Positions 56,801 to 64,000 of a stretch of DNA of 64,000 nucleotides are shown here, one piece after another. The stretch is from Mesostigma viride. Lineage: Eukaryota; Streptophyta; Mesostigmatophyceae; Mesostigmatales; Mesostigmataceae. Under the pieces are notes generated by a model. The model worked only from the letters and a program-made list of their open reading frames with translations, searched no databases and was not told the origin of the DNA. The DNA lies in the NCBI GenBank assembly GCA_009746045.1, contig RPFO01000587.1, positions 126,001 through 190,000 on the forward strand, given 5' to 3'. Position 1 is the stretch's first letter. Each line of letters opens with the position of its first letter. Position numbers and translations under genes: made by a program.

Positions 56801-59800
56801 CGGATATGCCGTAGCTGGACACGCCCAGCACGTTGTCCACGCGGATGTCGCACGCGGCCGCCTCCTTGTGCGTGTCCAGCTCGCAGAAGAGGGCCTCGAA
56901 GCTGCGCAGCGAGCTGTGTGGCAGCTGCCAGCTGATCTCCGCACCTACCTGGGAGGTCAGGGGGGGAAGCATTTCGGATGCACACCCGTGTGTGTATGTG
57001 AGGGGGGGGGGGGCGCGCGCGGACGCGCGTGTGTGCGTGCGGGGGACTGAGGAGGAGGGAGGGTGGGATACAACATAAGCAATTCAGGATGGGGGTTGAA
57101 AGCATGCCAACAAGTTAGCCACGCGGAGGAGGAGCGATCCGGAATGGGCAGGATGCCATTGGGCCTTCCATGCGCACTGCCACACCTGCAATCCACAGCA
57201 TAGTACAAACAGCAGTGGATGTGGGACCTCCGCCCATCCCTGGAGCGCAGTCGACATTTTCCGATGTTGCAGACCATTGGCTGCGTAAAAAACGGAGCAC
57301 GCCCCTAGACATGTATGAAAGCATGATAGCCCTACTCCCGAAACTGTACCAGTGTTTGACTATTCGGAAATATTCGGCGGATAGTTCAGACTATCCGGTA
57401 TGCAGGCATTTCTACCGAACAGCCACGAAGTACCCTATTCGGACCGAATATTGGGGTACCGGGCGCGCCGCGCCTGGGCCGGCTGACCCAAGCGCGAGTT
57501 GGCAGGGCAGGCTTGCACGAGCAATGGCCACGTGTCGGCATGCACATAACCTACGCGCCAACAAGCCAGACCAGCCGCAGTGCGTGCGATCATATCCGCA
57601 ATTCTGGCCTACTTCACGAGCGAGGTGACGGGCTTATCTGCCAGCAAAATGCTCAGCGAAACGTTTCTCTTGCATGGCAGACGATAGGTGATGGATGCTT
57701 AGAGTCACGCCCTATTGTTGGAAAGCCCCTCTTGCGAGACCAGCCCGTTATGCGGGCTGCGGCCGTGATGCCTTTTAACAGTCGGGACAGTGAATTCTTG
57801 GTAGTATCGGACTAGATGTTCGCTTCGCTGACAAAGGGTATCTTTCTTCGGGTAAATACTTCTCTGGGTAGTAGCAGTCCTAATCACCACCGTGCACAAG
57901 AAGAGGGCTAGATATCAGGCAAGGGTAAAGGCCGCTGCAAGGCCGGTCGAGAATGTTTGTTTGTCCAGTGCGACGAAGTGCATGCCGCGCCTAGAACACA
58001 AGGAAGATCCTGCCTGATGCACGGTATGTCAAAAGGCTGGGCAAAAATTCCAAGCAGAAGAACCTCCATGTCTCAGTGCAGTTACTGCGATCGAAATCCA
58101 TACCCATGGTGATCAAACGGCCACACACCCACATCGCCGGGAAAAATGGGCCGACGTCTGAGCGTGCGACAAGGTTTTCAAGGATGCAAGGCTTGCCATG
58201 CAAGCAGATTTTAGGGGGAGGACAAGTCAGGCAGAGGATGCGCCACGAGGGGCTCCGGGCAGGCAGGAGAGCTGCCGGATGAGCCCAATGAGTGGGACGA
58301 TGGTGATGTGCCCGGCGGCGGCAAGCGAGGACGGTGACGACATTAATCTAATGCACTTGTGGACATAGCTTTTGGATTTTGATGCACTTATCAATGCGGT
58401 AACGTGCTCTATGGTGCTAGGCTGCCATCCTCGGACCTGCGCGCACGAGTGCTTGCTTAGTTGCTTGTGAACAGTTACACAATTAATGAATGCCAGTGCA
58501 TGACCCTTATATTGCTTGGTAACATCGTGCCTTAACATACTTGTGCTTTGATTACTTATCACTATTTAAGTTCATGCAGTCATAAATACTAGGTATGGCT
58601 GGCCATTACCTTACCATGCATCACTCGATGCGGGTGCAAAGCAGTATGGCTTAATTGGTGCATGACAACAATGCCATTAGGTAGCCAACGGCATGGAAAT
58701 GATGTGGATTCAATACCACATCATGATGGACATAATAGAACCCCTGAAAGCCCCTAAAAAGCTCTAAAACCAGGGGTACCGAATAATATCGAATACTTTC
58801 CGGATACTTACGTATGTACCGAATTATTTGGTAGGGCCTTCAAAACCCCACCGTATACCGGACACCAAATAAGGAATAGTAAGGAATAGTCAAACACTGA
58901 ACTGTACCGGCCCCCTCTTAATGGCATGAATATGTGCAAGTACGTGCGAATGTGCTCAAATACACCCTAGCTGTACTCGTTCAGGCGCAAATGACACATG
59001 CAATACTATATTTCCGGCGCCCTCCACAGCATTTTCAAAAGCCATCGGAGATAGCTGCCCCACCCCCACCCCCACCCCCACCCCGCCCCGCCCCGCCCCC
59101 ACCCCACCCCACCCCCACCCCCACCCCACCCCCACCCCCACCCCCACCCCACCCCACCCCCACCCCCACCCCACCCCCACCCCCACCCCCACCCCCACCC
59201 CCACCCCACCCCACCCCACCCCCACCCCACCCCCACCCCACCCCCCCCCACCCCACCCCCACCCCACCCCCACCCCCACCCCACCCCCACCCCCACCCCA
59301 CCCCCACCCCCACCCCACCCCCACCCCCACCCCCACCCCCACCCCCACCCCCACCCCCACCCCCACCCCCACCCCCACCCCCACCCCCACCCCACCCCCA
59401 CCCCCCCCACCCCCTGGATACAGCGCCTTCGCCACGCCATCCATGCCAACATGCTTACATGGCTGAGAAGTTTTGCGGTGGGAACATGCTTGGTGACAAT
59501 CGCAGAGAGCGGCTCCATAGGGCACGGCCGCTCGCTGGCGCTTTCCTGTGAATAATCAACAGCATTACCACCCGTTTATAAAAATTGCACATGCGGTATT
59601 TGACGTGACCATGTCAGCACGCTCCACACGGCAACTGTTGGGAGTCACAGACAGCCTGAAGGGTATTAGTTGTAGACAGAGTGCAGATCAAGCCAATGCC
59701 ATGGTGACCTATGCGTAAGCTGCCAAGCAACACGCAAGCAAAACTATTACACCCATCCACGTAAGAAGCTACCTATACGACAAAGTACTATACTCCCCTT

Positions 59801-62800
59801 CGGGCAAGCGGGACCGTCAAACTTCCGTCACGAACTCCCAATGAAATGCTGTAGCTTTAAACTATAATCTCTACCCCTAGTTTCCACGCAAACTGCTCTT
59901 GTCACAAGATCATAAGGCCACTGACAAGTGGCGACCGTCACATTGCTAAACATGACATTGGATTTTCAGAACTGTCGTACATCCGTACTAACAGCCTAAA
60001 CTAGCGGCATGGCGCCTGATCAAGGGCAGCCGCCCCACAGATTCCCAAATTTAAGTTATGACTTGTCTAGCGCCTGCCATCCGCCGGCTGGCGGGATTGA
60101 AAGCCGGTGGGGGTCTTGGCCACCTGCGCGCGGTCACTCTCGTATCACTATACTAAACTATTTTTAGAGAAATCTGATCATCACTGGCCATGGCACAAAC
60201 TCGAGCATGGGCACCTTTGCATGGTTAGCAGATGTGACCCTTGCGGTGCAACTGGCACAAGCGCGTTTTAATCTATCTGTCGGCACAAACTGCATATGAG
60301 CAGCAGGGATGCCGAAACGTGACAAGGCGGCACATGGATCCACGGCGATGCCACCTCACCACGAGCACCATGCCGCTCGTCATCAGCAATGTGAAGCCAT
60401 TCTGTGCCACCATCTCGTGAATAGCATCAGCAAAAGTCGACTACTATACGCACGCTTTTAGTGTGCACAAAGAAAAGGGGCGCCATATGGTCACAACATC
60501 GATTGACAACGCCAGAATGTCCTCATCATGATAGATTACTGCACCAACAAGCCTCCTACATTAATTGCCAGTAGCCACTAACTGATTACAAGATGAATGA
60601 CATGACAGCAACGATACCTTATTGCATCACGTCCAGCTGCTGCAGCCAGGGCAGCCGCCACCACACGTAACCATGATATGTGCCTACTCCACCCGAAGGA
60701 TCACATGTGCGGGCGGCCACGTACCATGACCACGGTAAGTGTGTAGCCCTCCCCAAACACACGCTTGAGGAACAAGGGGCTGTTAGCGCAAGAGGCAGGG
60801 GGCAGGCAGGGGGGGAAGCAGGGGCATGTAGAAGACGTGGAACAAGTGGATGGACATCCATTAACGGCAGATTACACAGCAGGGGGGCATGCGCTATCCC
60901 TTTACCGTTCCCAGTAGCCCAAACGCCCCATGTAAAGAAAAGAAAGGAAAGCGAGTGGGGTTCGTAGCACCATCAATGAACAGCATGATGCAGGCATCCA
61001 AGGCTATCCAGCCCATCAAGTGACTACACTTGCCCCTGCATGCCATGCTCAAGGCCGTCAATGCGCCACTACTTGATCAGCGCATGTTGAGCAACGGTGC
61101 TAGCCCCTACCACGCTTGAGCCCATCCAGTGACACAATGTGATCTGGGCTCTAACCCTGCTTTTACCACCCGCATGCGTGCCTTTCCCCCGCCCGTGAAA
61201 GAAGTCTCCCCACCTGCCGCAGCACCGCAGCTGCCCCTGGCTCATGATGGCGATGCGGTCTGCCAGCATGTCAGCCTCGGTCATCGCGTGCGTGGTCAGC
61301 AGGATGATGCGGCCCTCGCGCTGGCGCTTGATCAGCCGCCAGATGGCGCGCATCGAGTACGGGTCCATCCCGCTCGTCGGCTCATCCAGCACGACCACCT
61401 TGGAGTTGCCCAGCATGGCGATGCCCAGCGACAGCTTGCGCTTCATGCCGCCCGAGAGGTCGCGCGACAGGCAGTCCGCTTTGCTCGCTAGGCCCACCTG
61501 CGGTCGTCAAGGTGATGTCCACCCCAGCCAGCGTCAGTGCCAAGAAAGGAGCACTGGCAGCATGCCAAGCTATGGCAATGCCCTGCTCGTACAGCCTGCT
61601 GAACCATAGGAGGACGCTCTGGCGAGTTTCACCCCGACTGTTTCTTGGTTTACAGGAAATAAAAGCAGCGTTGTGGTCCAATAGTGCTGATGGCCACTAT
61701 GCCGCGATAAACGGTAGTGGGCACAGGGAAGGCACGGAATTTGTTTAGGTTCATGCAAGCACTTGAGCATGGAATCCAGAAAGCTGTGACGTACTACCAA
61801 CCAAAGCACCACAGGCCCTAGGCTGCGTCATGGCCATTCATCCCATCAGTATGAATCTTCAATACCTTCAATACCTCAGTATCTTTCGTCGAAACGGGGG
61901 GTCGACCGCACACATGAATTCTGAGACTGTAGCGCCAGCCCATGCCTACGAGCAACCCTCCACTGACTTGCCGGGGGATCCCCACAAAACACAAGTATCC
62001 ATATATATCCATGAAGTAGCTGATTCCTCCCGCACCTTTCTCTGAGACACCTGGGAGCATGTCTTCCCCAAGACAGGCAGAAGCAAAGTGCAGGGAGCCA
62101 CACCACCGACCTGACTCCCCTTTGGATGTGCATCCCTTTGAGGGCAGCGAGAGGATCGGAATCCAACCCTGGAGGGGCTGCTTTTGAAAACTTGGTAGAG
62201 GTTCCCCTGCACACAACCTGTGTGACTTTTCCGCACATCCAGCAAAACAATTTTGAAGCTGCAGAAGATTCCCAGACAAATAAAATTTGCACTAAGGGCT
62301 GCCTTGCAAAGCTGTATGCAGTCACCACTGGCAACGTCCAACAACACCATCGTAACCCTACCCCAGCCCTTGCTGCATACGTGGTTGCCACACCTCTTCC
62401 ATCATGCTGGCAACCACCGACCGGAAGCTGTCCCTCGGCACCTTCTTGAGCACTGCAAACAGCTCCAGGTGCTCCCGGACCTGCAACATACCAAGCAGCA
62501 GCGAGTCACCAAGCAGCAGCGACCAAGCAGCAGGGAGGAAGGGATTGGCAGCGGATGCCATGGAGGACTGCAGCGTGATACAGCATTGAGCAGCAGCAGG
62601 CGAACTGGAGCGCTACAGCCGGCCTGGACACCGGCCTCTGAGCAAGGTAAGGCAAAGAAGTAGTCAGGCAAGTAAACAACTGCAGGGGCGATCCCAACCA
62701 ACGAGCACAGGGATACAGCTTAAGGAAGATTTAATGCCCCCCGTAGGAACTCAGCCATGAACGTGCCCCTCAACGGACCTTCCACGATGATCCTACCAGG

Positions 62801-63806
62801 ACAATGCCGTGCTCCTTAGTGCAACCAACTTGCACAGATGACTTCCAACACCTTGTTTTCCCACCTGCTACAAAAAATGCTAGGCTGTGTTTGCCTGCTT
62901 GGTTTGTGGCAAATTCACGCAGCACTCGACTGAAAAAAAGGACGGTTAGGGTCAAGGGCTCCCCTCAAAAGTGTTTGTGGATGCTGACAGGGCTCACCTA
63001 GCCCATGGGGAAGGCAAATCCTGTCGCTACTTCAGTTACAAAATATAGGCTTGCTGCCACAATCCGTCCGCTGGCATCCGATTCCCCATACGCGGGGGTG
63101 ATGTCGGCAGATATAAGGGTGAAGGAAACACATTCAAACGTGCACGGCTGCACCAGGACAAAATGCCCGGCAACAGCCGCAAGCTTGTGCGACATTGCAC
63201 GGTGGCGTTACAAATAGAAGACATTACAAGCAGTGCCCCATCTGCCTGGTGTGCACGCGGGCCATACAGACGCACCGTGAGGTATGGCAGCAGAACATCC
63301 TGCTGGGGGCACACCCCCAAGAACTTGCGGATGGAGCACTGCAGGGGGGGGGGACAGTGGGGCGAGGGATACACCCAGGGGACGCAGGGGCAGCACACAT
63401 GAGCCACAATAAGCACACACACATCTCGTCTGGGCTAGCGAGGTGGTTGGCTATCTATCCACCATAATGTGGGTGGCACACGCTCATGCCAGGTCATCAT
63501 GTGGCAGGCACGAGCTAGGGGTGCAGGATAATGCACCAGATAAGGGTAGGACAGAATGGCCATGCAAAACTGACCCGGCCGCAAAGTGGGAGCAGTACAT
63601 TGGAACCAGTGTCAACAAACAGACCAAGTCACAGGGCAAGGAGAGCAAATCGTCAAGTGCAGGTCATGCCACATGGGCAGTGATGTGGAGGCTACACACC
63701 ATCTCTGTGCCAAGGTCGAACCCGCGAACGACGGCGGCCCCCCCTGTGGGCGGCAACAGCCCTGTGAGCATGTTGATGGCGGTGGTCTTGCCCGCACCAT
63801 TGTGGC
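32704..63806 (-). CDS. ABCA-type full-size ABC transporter (3' part of gene, at least 27 exons)
   Basis: Predicted ATP-driven lipid (or sterol) transporter of an internal or plasma membrane; ABCA proteins are single chains with two transmembrane domains (TMD) and two nucleotide-binding domains (NBD). Exons present code for NBD1 (Walker [10 protein letters not shown], signature [10 protein letters not shown], Walker [15 protein letters not shown]-loop [10 protein letters not shown]), a regulatory segment, TMD2 with a large luminal loop ([13 protein letters not shown]), NBD2 (Walker [11 protein letters not shown], signature [33 protein letters not shown]) and the C-terminal tail ([15 protein letters not shown]). 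Twenty-seven exons join in one frame of about 1440 codons with no conflict of phase; one further exon is a candidate. The first exons (TMD1) lie beyond 64000. Several introns carry transposons or satellites. Catalytic residues are intact, so the gene looks functional. Confidence 0.92.
33742..33800 (-). CDS. ABCA exon: [11 protein letters not shown]
   Basis: Codes [19 protein letters not shown], the conserved 'L..iF..LE' segment near the C-terminus. Acceptor GTGCAG, donor AA|GTGAGT. Confidence 0.88.
34352..34485 (-). CDS. ABCA exon: C-terminal regulatory segment 2
   Basis: Codes [20 protein letters not shown] to [10 protein letters not shown]. Acceptor CCCCAG, donor CAG|GTGGGT. Confidence 0.85.
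35162..35483 (-). CDS. ABCA exon: C-terminal regulatory segment 1
   Basis: Codes [20 protein letters not shown] and continues through an acidic region ([16 protein letters not shown]) to DVLDKD. Acceptor TACTAG, donor G|GTGGGT. Confidence 0.85.
36184..36258 (-). CDS. ABCA exon: post-NBD2 [15 protein letters not shown] segment
   Basis: Codes [20 protein letters not shown] and ALQLE. Acceptor ATGCAG, donor GAG|GTGCGC. Confidence 0.9.
36925..36999 (-). CDS. ABCA exon: NBD2 H-loop
   Basis: Codes [20 protein letters not shown] and RIGIM. Acceptor CAACAG, donor ATG|GTGGGG. Confidence 0.93.
37403..37461 (-). CDS. ABCA exon: NBD2 D-loop
   Basis: Codes (G)[19 protein letters not shown]. Acceptor CCTGCAG, donor GAG|GTACTT. 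Confidence 0.92.
37695..37705. repeat. TSD of the family-D element in the ABCA intron, 3' side
   Basis: TACTGCATCAA, repeated at 38684-38694. Confidence 0.85.
37706..38683 (-). mobile_element. Family-D half-LINE inside an ABCA intron
   Basis: A 978-bp minus-strand insertion with an 11-bp TSD in the ABCA intron 37462-39267. It has the C-terminal half of an ORF1 gene, a ~390-bp 3' UTR, the hairpin (core 37729-37742) and a TTAA tail. As in family C, no RT sequence lies between ORF1 and the 3' UTR. It has the same orientation as the host gene. Confidence 0.85.
38101..38683 (-). pseudogene. Family-D ORF1 relic
   Basis: The open part codes [20 protein letters not shown] and [20 protein letters not shown], matching the RRM end and C-terminal domain of the family-C ORF1. 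Upstream, [13 protein letters not shown]-like sequence lies in other frames, so the gene is frameshifted and truncated at its 5' end. It ends [10 protein letters not shown] and a stop. Confidence 0.65.
38684..38694. repeat. TSD of the family-D element in the ABCA intron, 5' side
   Basis: TACTGCATCAA, matching 37695-37705. Confidence 0.85.
38880..39078. repeat. (AGTGT)n satellite, about 40 units
   Basis: Nearly 200 bp of perfect pentamer repeat within an ABCA intron; ACACT on the transcribed strand. Confidence 0.97.
39079..39239. repeat. (GGGGA)n satellite
   Basis: Purine-rich pentamer tract next to the AGTGT satellite; on the ABCA transcript it is a long C/U tract starting some 30 nt after a splice donor. 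Confidence 0.95.
39268..39418 (-). CDS. ABCA exon: NBD2 signature and Walker B
   Basis: Codes [20 protein letters not shown] and [12 protein letters not shown]. Acceptor TTGGCAG, donor G|GTGTGAG. Confidence 0.94.
40233..40396. repeat. C-rich (CCCCCA)n tract next to a splice donor
   Basis: On the ABCA transcript this is G-rich with dozens of G5-G6 runs, starting about 6 nt after the donor at 40402. It has strong G-quadruplex potential. Confidence 0.9.
40403..40510 (-). CDS. ABCA exon: NBD2 Q-loop
   Basis: Codes [20 protein letters not shown] and [16 protein letters not shown]. Acceptor CACCAG, donor CAG|GTACCC, followed at once by a G-rich tract. Confidence 0.94.
40998..41005. repeat. 8-bp TSD of the hAT transposon, left
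   Basis: CAATGTAT, repeated at 45988-45995. Confidence 0.95.
41091..41300. repeat. hAT subterminal array, left (6 x 40 bp)
   Basis: CCAACGGCGA recurs at exact 40-bp steps (41091, 41131, 41171, 41211, 41251, 41291). Each full unit also contains the near-palindrome GGCGAAAAAGTTTTCACC. Confidence 0.95.
41599..44430 (+). CDS. hAT-family transposase
   Basis: A 943-residue transposase, ATG at 41599 to TAG; the frame is also open a few codons upstream but without an ATG. It would excise and reinsert the element through its terminal repeats in the nucleus. An acidic, Gly-rich N-terminus is followed by a BED-like zinc finger (residues about 150-206: WFCLASKKC ... [11 protein letters not shown]). The RNase H-like core has the first Asp in TASIDLWK (about 319), the second region in [15 protein letters not shown] (about 392-405), and CASHMLNVV (about 416-425). 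The conserved C-terminal hAT block [20 protein letters not shown] holds the catalytic Glu and dimerisation segment (about 840-862). No stop or frameshift is seen. The tail is acidic. Confidence 0.95.
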   Translation: MGDNEAGHADDGGGGLGNALDGAGEAEVGSRQVLNLSSSDEISTDGGSMLQLAVFDDVAGSSGVAHRQAGTSTTAADVDLNDVGERRISASGDNGLQAAASASAADDGGRKSDAHLAAQEAIKQWKMPVKFAQAGLQKCPVPPHKTRSILHDYGVRCQYKDDKTGKDKGEWFCLASKKCRDAGTRVTVYKYSTSNATKHLEVAHGLASDKSAQVAQNAAALEGRVKANQQSTLFQDNPSRFLKLEWVKAHIVHKFLPFSFMDDTMRAYTALSHLPDFPAASLNAKAVKHTVVELYDATKKTFTVSLLEDVRSSPLPILTASIDLWKCKFSGMKYLGVRLFWISRKWGFRTSLLAVKQFKPSSELTASGRLSEIVRDWFVSVLDEFQLKASDLFATVTDGGPDVRRCCNLLLDAPWEWCASHMLNVVMQESFGTGLDAAKTKNPGARAIFKSMKGVLEHMNKSDKAAQRFEEEEQASGAAGVRKHVQAVPQRWVSHTKATCRFLERAEGYKQHWLTYQQQPLPLDDVQLLTVRELYSLMSPISDAVRAAQSKQAPMAASALGDLVKIRLTLVNEAQPLTMKNPAADAAYEKKEKEPSRESGGRAAIPPSRPVPERRAHGSLQLVTQTTRALLAEALDSRFFADRYFPSRRTRCNGEVKHFPLFDMVSVLHPPFKDLGYVEKLVALDPVCTGAAAEVKAGATAFRDTIWGRVEDLTRKVAEASRNNAAKARQPESASKRLRTMLGRAEVERSSNTSPNWESLVAVGMIGSTELPAEGVANAQKSPREIAAEEVSRYRSYKVPAEDILPLLDASNVLRWWSDKGQTMYPHLAVVARSCLGVVPGSGVLENDFSQASNLLNRRRSTMDPTFVEMVNFLHAGEDDIPMDVPEIPVADQESYIPARLRNPVLQARLAALENGDGRSQESDDDEDDPEVMAGAMPMIAPD
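44431..45720 (+). other. hAT 3' non-coding region with small duplications
   Basis: Two related blocks (GGCTTGGTCAGTTTTG ... GGTGGGATGGT) lie near 44655-44705 and 44935-45000. 45390-45690 is strongly AT-rich. A short family-C 3' fragment lies at 45282-45345. No second gene is evident. Confidence 0.6.
45282..45345 (-). mobile_element. Family-C 3'-end fragment inside the hAT
   Basis: About 60 bp with the family-C hairpin (45300-45324). The outer stem reads ACATGA/TCATGT here instead of ACATA/TATGT, keeping base pairing. A TTTAATTTATTATT-like tail follows on the minus strand. No TSD was confirmed. Confidence 0.5.
45721..45930. repeat. hAT subterminal array, right (6 x 40 bp)
   Basis: CCAACGG(C/T)GA at 45721, 45761, 45801, 45841, 45881 and 45921, in the same orientation as the left array. 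Both arrays finish with AACATCTAAATGTAT and CCAACGGCGA, then a CCGG. Confidence 0.95.
45988..45995. repeat. 8-bp TSD of the hAT transposon, right
   Basis: CAATGTAT, matching 40998-41005. Confidence 0.95.
46382..46461 (-). CDS. ABCA exon: NBD2 [14 protein letters not shown] segment
   Basis: Codes [20 protein letters not shown] and KAVRKL. Its end needs a GC donor (TTG|GCAAGTG) to stay in phase with the next exon. Confidence 0.85.
46690..46870. repeat. Degenerate GGTGAATAA tandem repeat
   Basis: Many irregular units of GGTGAATAAGG/GGTGAATAATG in the ABCA intron 46462-47650. Confidence 0.8.
47651..47680 (-). CDS. ABCA micro-exon: rest of NBD2 Walker A
   Basis: A 30-nt exon coding [11 protein letters not shown] with help of one base from each neighbour. 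It contains the catalytic Lys and Thr of the P-loop. Acceptor CCGCAG, donor G|GTATGT. Confidence 0.88.
48424..48532 (-). CDS. ABCA exon: NBD2 start to Walker A
   Basis: Codes [20 protein letters not shown] and LGHNGAG; the Walker A motif is cut by the intron after its last Gly. Acceptor GCACAG, donor G|GTAGGA. Confidence 0.92.
49544..49927 (-). CDS. ABCA exon: last TMD2 helix and linker to NBD2
   Basis: Codes [16 protein letters not shown], an Arg/Ala/Pro-rich cytoplasmic stretch, [12 protein letters not shown] and VCLINLRK, the start of NBD2. Acceptor TGCCAG, donor AAG|GTGGGG. Confidence 0.87.
50432..50566 (-). CDS. ABCA exon: [15 protein letters not shown] segment
   Basis: Codes [20 protein letters not shown] to YMAVE. 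Acceptor GTGCAG, donor GAG|GTGGGT. The adjacent upstream intron holds the (CCA)n satellite. Confidence 0.9.
50586..50802. repeat. (GGT)n/(GGC)n satellite
   Basis: About 215 bp of GGT and GGTGGC triplets in an ABCA intron; CCA-rich on the transcript. Confidence 0.95.
51285..51389 (-). CDS. ABCA exon: TMD2 helix [15 protein letters not shown]
   Basis: Codes [20 protein letters not shown] and [15 protein letters not shown]. Acceptor GCGCAG, donor AAG|GTGCAT. Confidence 0.88.
52258..52385 (-). CDS. ABCA exon: TMD2 helix with YCMSFLF
   Basis: Codes [20 protein letters not shown] and [13 protein letters not shown]. Acceptor CGGCAG, donor CAG|GTAGGT. Confidence 0.92.
52849..52945 (-). CDS. ABCA exon: TMD2 helix [15 protein letters not shown]
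   Basis: Codes [20 protein letters not shown] and on to LLLMIF, the 'W.s.f.WD' helix. Acceptor GGCACAG, donor CG|GTGAGT. Confidence 0.9.
53714..53797 (-). CDS. ABCA exon: [15 protein letters not shown] segment
   Basis: Codes the conserved cytoplasmic [11 protein letters not shown] stretch. Acceptor TCACAG, donor AAC|GTGGCT. Confidence 0.9.
54330..54413 (-). CDS. ABCA exon: TMD2 helix with FIPASF
   Basis: Codes [20 protein letters not shown] to VVK. Acceptor GGCCAG, donor AAG|GTACGG. Confidence 0.9.
54807..55203 (-). CDS. ABCA exon: luminal loop, second part
   Basis: Codes [10 protein letters not shown] and the conserved [20 protein letters not shown], then a Gly/Ser-rich run to AAQKAVKK. 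The LYN.T.(L/I)HA.PT motif is a hallmark of ABCA extracellular loop 2. Donor AAG|GTGGGT. Confidence 0.9.
55488..55666 (-). CDS. ABCA exon: luminal loop, first part
   Basis: Codes [20 protein letters not shown] to [13 protein letters not shown] is a possible N-glycosylation site. Acceptor CTCCAG, donor CG|GTAGGC. Confidence 0.82.
56133..56948 (-). CDS. ABCA exon: regulatory domain, Ser/Pro-rich linker and first helix of TMD2
   Basis: The largest exon (272 codons). It codes [20 protein letters not shown] and [16 protein letters not shown] (regulatory domain after NBD1). A ~100-residue Ser/Pro-rich linker follows, then a basic stretch and the hydrophobic helix [20 protein letters not shown]. 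Acceptor CTCCCAG, donor ATG|GTGCGT. Confidence 0.9.
56949..60359 (-). other. Large ABCA intron
   Basis: Between the candidate exon at 60360 and the exon ending at 56948. Contains the C-rich satellite at 59057-59413 and, otherwise, no recognised coding segment or transposon end. Confidence 0.55.
59057..59413. repeat. C-rich (CCCCA/CCCCCA)n satellite
   Basis: Over 350 bp of C4-C5A units; on the ABCA transcript it is G-rich with strong quadruplex potential. Confidence 0.95.
60360..60440 (-). CDS. ABCA candidate exon: regulatory segment
   Basis: Codes [20 protein letters not shown] and on to MVLV (27 codons, phase 0 on both sides), ending at a good donor GTG|GTGAGG. It would supply the segment expected between LTVVM and VGAEIS. 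The acceptor is weak (no clear pyrimidine tract), so the exon start is uncertain. Confidence 0.45.
60725..60779 (-). CDS. ABCA exon: post-NBD1 [13 protein letters not shown] segment
   Basis: Codes [18 protein letters not shown], the conserved 'LFLK..FG.GY.LT' stretch after NBD1. Acceptor CTAACAG, donor ATG|GTACGT. Confidence 0.88.
61214..61497 (-). CDS. ABCA exon: NBD1 signature, Walker B and H-loop
   Basis: Codes [23 protein letters not shown] and [11 protein letters not shown], ending GQLRCCG. Ends in AG so that the next exon completes a Ser codon. Acceptor CCGCAG, donor AG|GTGGGG. Confidence 0.93.
62394..62480 (-). CDS. ABCA exon: NBD1 [12 protein letters not shown] segment
   Basis: Codes [18 protein letters not shown] to MMEE (29 codons). 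Acceptor TTGCAG, donor GAG|GTGTGG. Confidence 0.88.
63276..63338 (-). CDS. ABCA exon: NBD1 Q-loop
   Basis: Codes [20 protein letters not shown] plus Thr; CPQQ is the Q-loop. Acceptor CCCTGCAG, donor ACG|GTGCGT. Phase 0 at both ends. Confidence 0.9.
63700..63806 (-). CDS. ABCA exon: NBD1 Walker A
   Basis: Codes [20 protein letters not shown] and continues to FDLGTEM. The acceptor follows GCGTGCAG and the donor is ATG|GTGTGTAG. The first two bases complete a Gly codon from the preceding exon outside the window. Confidence 0.9.
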
Positions 63807-64000
63807 CTGCACGCGCGCAGACATGCATACATGCATATGCACACATGGTAGGCATGTGGTCAGTGACACAAACATGACCCTGCTCTCTCCAATGCATGAA
63901 ACTCACAGGGGCAGACACATGGGCCTGTGTACCTACAATCCTACTTCCACATGTCAGCTACGAATGGCATCTATCGCACCGCAGGAATCAGGTAGCCCGT
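63807..64000 (-). other. ABCA intron running off the window
   Basis: The exon starting at 63806 needs a preceding exon ending in a single G. No such exon is visible in these 194 bases. Confidence 0.5.

Noticed and set aside
58227-58340. Possible ABCA exon (minus strand, [14 protein letters not shown])
   Set aside because: No suitable donor follows and the candidate at 60360-60440 fits the phases better.
58934-59551. Pro- or Gly-rich frames of 170-205 codons
   Set aside because: Pure product of the C-rich satellite in an ABCA intron.

Overview
This window is eukaryotic nuclear DNA, most likely from a green alga (inference). The evidence is a gene split into at least 27 short GC-rich exons with AG-ended introns, a UGUAA-type polyadenylation motif after its stop, a cysteine-containing LRR protein rich in VTDxSI repeats, and a dense load of LINE and hAT elements. 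The species cannot be named from the sequence alone.

Layout. 1-815: no gene seen. 831-4493: a 5'-truncated LINE (LINE-A, minus strand) with reverse transcriptase and zinc-binding tail, flanked by a 15-bp target-site duplication (TSD). 5812-7961: an intact LRR/F-box-like gene (plus strand) with a 5'-UTR intron. 8968-31780: a retrotransposon graveyard. It contains a full-length 6.1-kb two-ORF LINE (LINE-B, 10314-16402), five further truncated or fragmentary LINE-B copies, a family of ORF1-only 'half-LINE' elements (families C and D), a 1.36-kb non-autonomous hAT element and a 619-bp insertion with a 19-bp TSD. 32592-63806 and beyond: one large ABCA-type (full-size) ABC transporter gene on the minus strand. 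It runs from the Walker A exon of NBD1 to the stop codon; its 5' part lies to the right of the window.

I reconstructed the ABCA gene exon by exon. All splice phases agree, and 27 exons give one open frame of about 1440 codons, or 28 exons and about 1467 codons with one extra candidate. Both nucleotide-binding domains keep Walker A, signature, Walker B and H-loop motifs. One intron carries an apparently intact 4.98-kb hAT transposon (943-aa transposase, perfect TIRs, 8-bp TSD). Another carries a 978-bp family-D half-LINE with an 11-bp TSD. Others carry long satellites, including G-rich tracts that could form quadruplexes.

The strongest candidate for something undescribed is the pair of ORF1-only families. 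They encode only an L1-type ORF1 protein, end in a CTCC-CAAC-GGAG hairpin that varies in a compensatory way between copies, and carry a (TTAA)n tail. They make 11-12-bp TSDs like those of LINE-B. This suggests trans-mobilisation by LINE-B or a relative.
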